A stretch of 16,551 nucleotides of DNA from an uncultured Eubacteriales bacterium. Lineage in GTDB: Bacteria; Bacillota; Clostridia; Monoglobales; Monoglobaceae. The DNA lies in assembly GCA_905205855.1 (NCBI GenBank), contig CAJLFL010000019.1, positions 1-16,551 of the forward strand, in the 5' to 3' direction. The notes beneath the pieces are model-generated. The model was not told the DNA's origin, searched no databases, and was given only the letters and a program-made list of their open reading frames with translations. Below are positions 14,199-16,551 of this stretch, in pieces. A program made the position numbers and the translations under genes. Position 1 is the first letter of the stretch, and each line of letters opens with the position of its first letter.

Positions 14199-15953
14199 AT
14201 GATTGGGATGGATGTTAAAATTCTGGATTTGGTATCAGGGGAGGTTTTCGGCGTCTGGTTTCTGATAGGTGCGGCGCTGGTTTTCTGGATGCAGGCAGGC
14301 TTTGCAATGGTAGAGGCGGGCTTTACCAGAGCAAAAAACACCGGTAACATTATAATGAAGAACCTTATGGACTTCTGTATAGGTACTGTAGTGTTTATCC
14401 TTATAGGCTTTGGCTTGCTGCTCGGTGAGGATTTGGTCGGATTTATAGGTAAGCCCGGATTTGACATTTTTACTTCATATGCCGACTTTGACTGGTCAAG
14501 CTTTGTATTCAACCTTGTGTTCTGTGCAACAACGGCAACTATCGTTTCCGGTGCTATGGCAGAGAGAACAAAGTTCCTGTCGTACTGTATATATTCAGCC
14601 GTTATTTCAGCTTTGATTTATCCGATTGAAGCACACTGGATCTGGGGCGGCGGCTGGCTGGCACAGCTTGGTTTCCATGATTTTGCAGGCTCCTGTGCAA
14701 TACATATGGTCGGCGGTATCTCCGCTATAATCGGGGCAAAACTTCTCGGTCCGCGTATCGGAAAGTTTGTCAAAGGCAGCGACGGCAAAGTAAAGGTAAA
14801 TGCTTTTCCGGGACACAACCTTACAATCGGTGCTTTGGGTGTGTTTATTCTGTGGCTCGGCTGGTACGGATTTAACGGCGCTGCGGCAACAAGTGTAGAC
14901 CAGCTTGGTTCTATCTTTGTTACAACAACGATTGCTCCGGCGATTGCTACGGTTGTATGTATGATATTTACATGGGTTAAGTACGGAAAGCCTGATATTT
15001 CAATGTGTCTTAACGCATCTCTTGCAGGTCTTGTTGCTATCACGGCAGGCTGTGATGTAACGGATGCCTTCGGTGCAATCGTAATAGGCGCTGTTGCAGG
15101 TGTCTTGGTTGTGTTCGGCGTATGGCTTTTGGATTATAAGCTCAGAATTGATGATCCTGTCGGCGCTGTTGCGGTACATATGTTCAACGGTATCTGGGGT
15201 ACGGTTGCAGTCGGTTTGTTTGCAACAACAAGCGCGCCTGAGAACGCTGATTTTCTCGGATTGTTCTACGGCGGCGGATTTGAGCTTTTAGGCAAGCAGT
15301 GCCTCGGTGTTATAACAGTTGCTGCATGGACTGCAGTAACAATCACGATTGCTTTCCTTATCATAAAGGCCGTTGTCGGACTCAGAGTTTCCGAAGAAGA
15401 AGAAATAGTAGGTCTTGACCTTATGGAGCACGGTATTGCTTCCGCATATTCGGGTTTCAGCATAATGGATGTTTCAAACACAATGACAATGGAAACAAAC
15501 GCAAACACAGATCTCGGCGAGGCGGATTATGCAAAGGCTTCCGAGGCAAAGAGAGATGCTGCGGTTCAGGTAACTCAGGCTCCGGCGGCATTGAATACAG
15601 GTATGCATAAGATTGTTATTATTGCTAAGCTTTCAAGATATGATCACCTCAAAAAGGCAATGAACGATCTGGGCGTAACAGGCATGACGGTAACACAGGT
15701 TATGGGCTGCGGTATCCAGAAGGGTGCCGGCGAGATGTACCGTGGTGTTGAGGTTGACGCAACGCTGCTGCCGAAGGTTAAGATTGAAGTAGTAGTAAGC
15801 AAGATTCCTGTTGAATCTATCATAGAGGCTGCAAAGGCTGCGCTTTACACAGGTCATATCGGTGACGGAAAGATTTTCGTATACGGTGTTGAAAAGGTAG
15901 TTAAGGTTCGTACCGGCGAAGAAGATTTTGCAGCATTGCAGGATGTAGAGTAA
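14199..15953 (+). CDS. amt: ammonium transporter with C-terminal fused PII domain
   Basis: This 584-residue fusion has two parts. Residues 1-420 are an Amt/Mep/Rh channel with about 11 hydrophobic segments and the pore histidines His169 (DFAGSCAIHMVGG) and His327 (GAVAVHMFNGIWG). The conserved cytoplasmic tail motif is GLDLMEHGIASAY (405-417). A polar linker (~421-468) leads to a full PII (GlnB/GlnK) domain, 469-580. The PII part aligns without gaps: TGMTVTQVMGCGIQKG, EMYRGVE, LPKVKIEVVV, TGHIGDGKIFV, VRTGEED. The equivalent of Tyr46 is Tyr514, but the uridylylation Tyr51 is Val519. Free PII trimers plug Amt pores; here the sensor is tethered one per subunit. The gene follows glnN closely. 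ATG 14199 or 14208 could be used; both have only a weak GAAAGAAG site, consistent with coupling to glnN. Confidence 0.94.
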   Translation: MIGMDVKILDLVSGEVFGVWFLIGAALVFWMQAGFAMVEAGFTRAKNTGNIIMKNLMDFCIGTVVFILIGFGLLLGEDLVGFIGKPGFDIFTSYADFDWSSFVFNLVFCATTATIVSGAMAERTKFLSYCIYSAVISALIYPIEAHWIWGGGWLAQLGFHDFAGSCAIHMVGGISAIIGAKLLGPRIGKFVKGSDGKVKVNAFPGHNLTIGALGVFILWLGWYGFNGAAATSVDQLGSIFVTTTIAPAIATVVCMIFTWVKYGKPDISMCLNASLAGLVAITAGCDVTDAFGAIVIGAVAGVLVVFGVWLLDYKLRIDDPVGAVAVHMFNGIWGTVAVGLFATTSAPENADFLGLFYGGGFELLGKQCLGVITVAAWTAVTITIAFLIIKAVVGLRVSEEEEIVGLDLMEHGIASAYSGFSIMDVSNTMTMETNANTDLGEADYAKASEAKRDAAVQVTQAPAALNTGMHKIVIIAKLSRYDHLKKAMNDLGVTGMTVTQVMGCGIQKGAGEMYRGVEVDATLLPKVKIEVVVSKIPVESIIEAAKAALYTGHIGDGKIFVYGVEKVVKVRTGEEDFAALQDVE

Positions 15954-15984
15954 AAATAATTAACCCTTCTAAAAAAATAAAAAA

Positions 15985-16027
15985 ACAGCAAGGCTGTCGG
16001 AACTGTCAATCCGGCAGCCTAAGGCTG
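15985..16027. repeat. three competing hairpins after amt
   Basis: ACAGC-AAG-GCTGT (15985-15997), a ten-pair hairpin of 15992-16001 with 16010-16019, and CAGCC-TAA-GGCTG (16015-16027) share bases, so only some can form together. On the + strand no U-run follows, so termination after amt looks poor. On the minus strand the large hairpin is followed within a few bases by a long T-rich run (15971-15985), so it could terminate antisense transcripts. Read-through from amt into asnB is plausible. Confidence 0.45.
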
Positions 16028-16048
16028 TAAAAAGGCATACACACCGTG

Positions 16049-16180
16049 TAGGGCAGAGGTTTGTTCCCGTCAGATAAGGCAAAATACGGCGCAATTTTGC
16101 AGAAATGATATTATGACAGTTATGAAATTTCCCCCCTCATCAAGGATAATATGTCAAGGCGGGAGCAAACCCCTGCCCTA
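16049..16180. mobile_element. MITE-like element with 21-bp terminal inverted repeats
   Basis: The arms 16049-16069 and 16160-16180 are inverted repeats with 19 of 21 matching positions (one of the two differences still pairs as G-U in RNA). Both ends read TA next to GGGCAG/CTGCCC, compatible with TA target duplication as used by Tc1/mariner-IS630 type elements. The 90-bp interior encodes nothing and contains a smaller hairpin (GCAAAAT 16079-16085 with ATTTTGC 16094-16100). I infer a small non-autonomous element inserted between amt and asnB; no second copy is in the window. Confidence 0.5.
16122..16150 (+). promoter_or_regulatory. possible asnB promoter inside the MITE-like element
   Basis: ATGAAA (16122-16127), 17-base spacer, GATAAT (16145-16150) gives four and five matches to the -35 and -10 consensus. 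It is the best candidate I find in the gap before asnB, but it is weak evidence in an AT-rich stretch. Confidence 0.25.
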
Positions 16181-16226
16181 TGTCGGGATAGCTTAAATAA
16201 AGAATAAGGATTAGGAGTAGAGAATT

Positions 16227-16551
16227 ATGTGTTCAATAATGGGATACTGCGGATGCAGTTTATCAGAAGAAGATTTTTGTATGGGCTTTGATAAGACCAT
16301 ATCAAGAGGTCCGGATATGTCAAGAGTTGTAGACTTGGGCGACGGAATAATGGGCTTTCACCGTTTGGCTATTATGGGCCTTACGGACGAGGGTATGCAG
16401 CCGTTCAGCCTGAACGGCAAATATGTCGTATGCAACGGAGAGATTTATGGTTTCAGACCTCTTAAAAAAGAACTTGAGGAAAAGAGTCATCGCTTTTTAA
16501 GCGATTCAGATTTTCAAAGTTTACTTCCGCTTTATGAGCAGTACGGAACAA
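16227..16551 (+). CDS. asnB: asparagine synthase (glutamine-hydrolysing), N-terminal part
   Basis: The frame opens at ATG 16227 and runs off the window (108 codons visible). It starts MCSIMGY, so Cys2 becomes the N-terminal nucleophile after Met removal, as in class II (Ntn) glutamine amidotransferases. Further motifs: SRGPDMS (26-32), GFHRLAIMG, PFSLNGKYVVCNGEIYG (glutamine-binding NGE) and SDSDFQSLLPLYEQYG, which corresponds to the GSDxE region of AsnB. Asparagine synthase transfers glutamine nitrogen to aspartate using ATP. An AGGAG site (16213-16217) lies nine bases before the start. Next to glnN and amt it is another glutamine-consuming gene. A different class II amidotransferase is possible but the AsnB motif order fits best. 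Confidence 0.88.
   Translation, partial: MCSIMGYCGCSLSEEDFCMGFDKTISRGPDMSRVVDLGDGIMGFHRLAIMGLTDEGMQPFSLNGKYVVCNGEIYGFRPLKKELEEKSHRFLSDSDFQSLLPLYEQYGT

Noticed and set aside
16002..16009. ANTAR-type loop after amt (ACTGTCAA begins with A and has G at position 4)
   Set aside because: The closing A-U pair leaves an eight-base, not six-base, loop and no terminator overlaps it on the + strand.

Overview
The window looks like chromosomal DNA from a moderately low-GC Firmicute of the class Clostridia, probably an Oscillospiraceae/Ruminococcus-like gut anaerobe. This rests on the protein families present (LL-diaminopimelate aminotransferase, type III glutamine synthetase beside a short type I enzyme, an ANTAR regulator next to glnA, a C_GCAxxG_C_C protein), on strong AGGAG ribosome sites and on sigma-A promoters. 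It is an inference; there is no rRNA or other taxonomic marker.

Layout. (1) 1-1358, + strand: the end of an acyl-CoA-synthetase-like AMP ligase, a cysteine-motif protein and a 71-residue protein of unknown function. (2) 1425-1640, - strand: a decayed acetyltransferase tail. (3) 11595 down to 1678, - strand: a long probable operon in the order glnA (short GSI), ANTAR regulator, pyrG, carA, carB-dapF, dapL. CarB and DapF are one continuous 1349-codon frame. (4) 11596-12085: a 490-bp divergent control region with two near-consensus promoters and RNA leaders. (5) 12086 onward, + strand: glnN (GSIII), a gene fusing an ammonium transporter to a PII domain, a small inverted-repeat (MITE-like) element, and the start of asnB, which runs off the window.

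Common theme: nitrogen assimilation through glutamine. Amt-PII imports and senses ammonium, GSI and GSIII make glutamine, and CarAB, PyrG and AsnB consume it. DapL/DapF draw on glutamate for lysine and peptidoglycan precursors. The regulation can be partly read from the sequence. Both glutamine synthetase transcripts begin with RNA hairpins whose six-base loops have A at position 1 and G at position 4, as described for ANTAR protein targets. Each such hairpin overlaps the 5' arm of a terminator, so the two cannot form together. glnN has two of these units in tandem and glnA has one. The ANTAR protein is encoded immediately after glnA, so the likely circuit is transcription antitermination of both divergent operons, including the regulator's own.

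Most unusual points: the CarB-DapF fusion, the tandem ANTAR/terminator units, an Amt-PII fusion that has lost the uridylylation tyrosine, and an ANTAR protein whose receiver domain lacks the phospho-acceptor aspartate.
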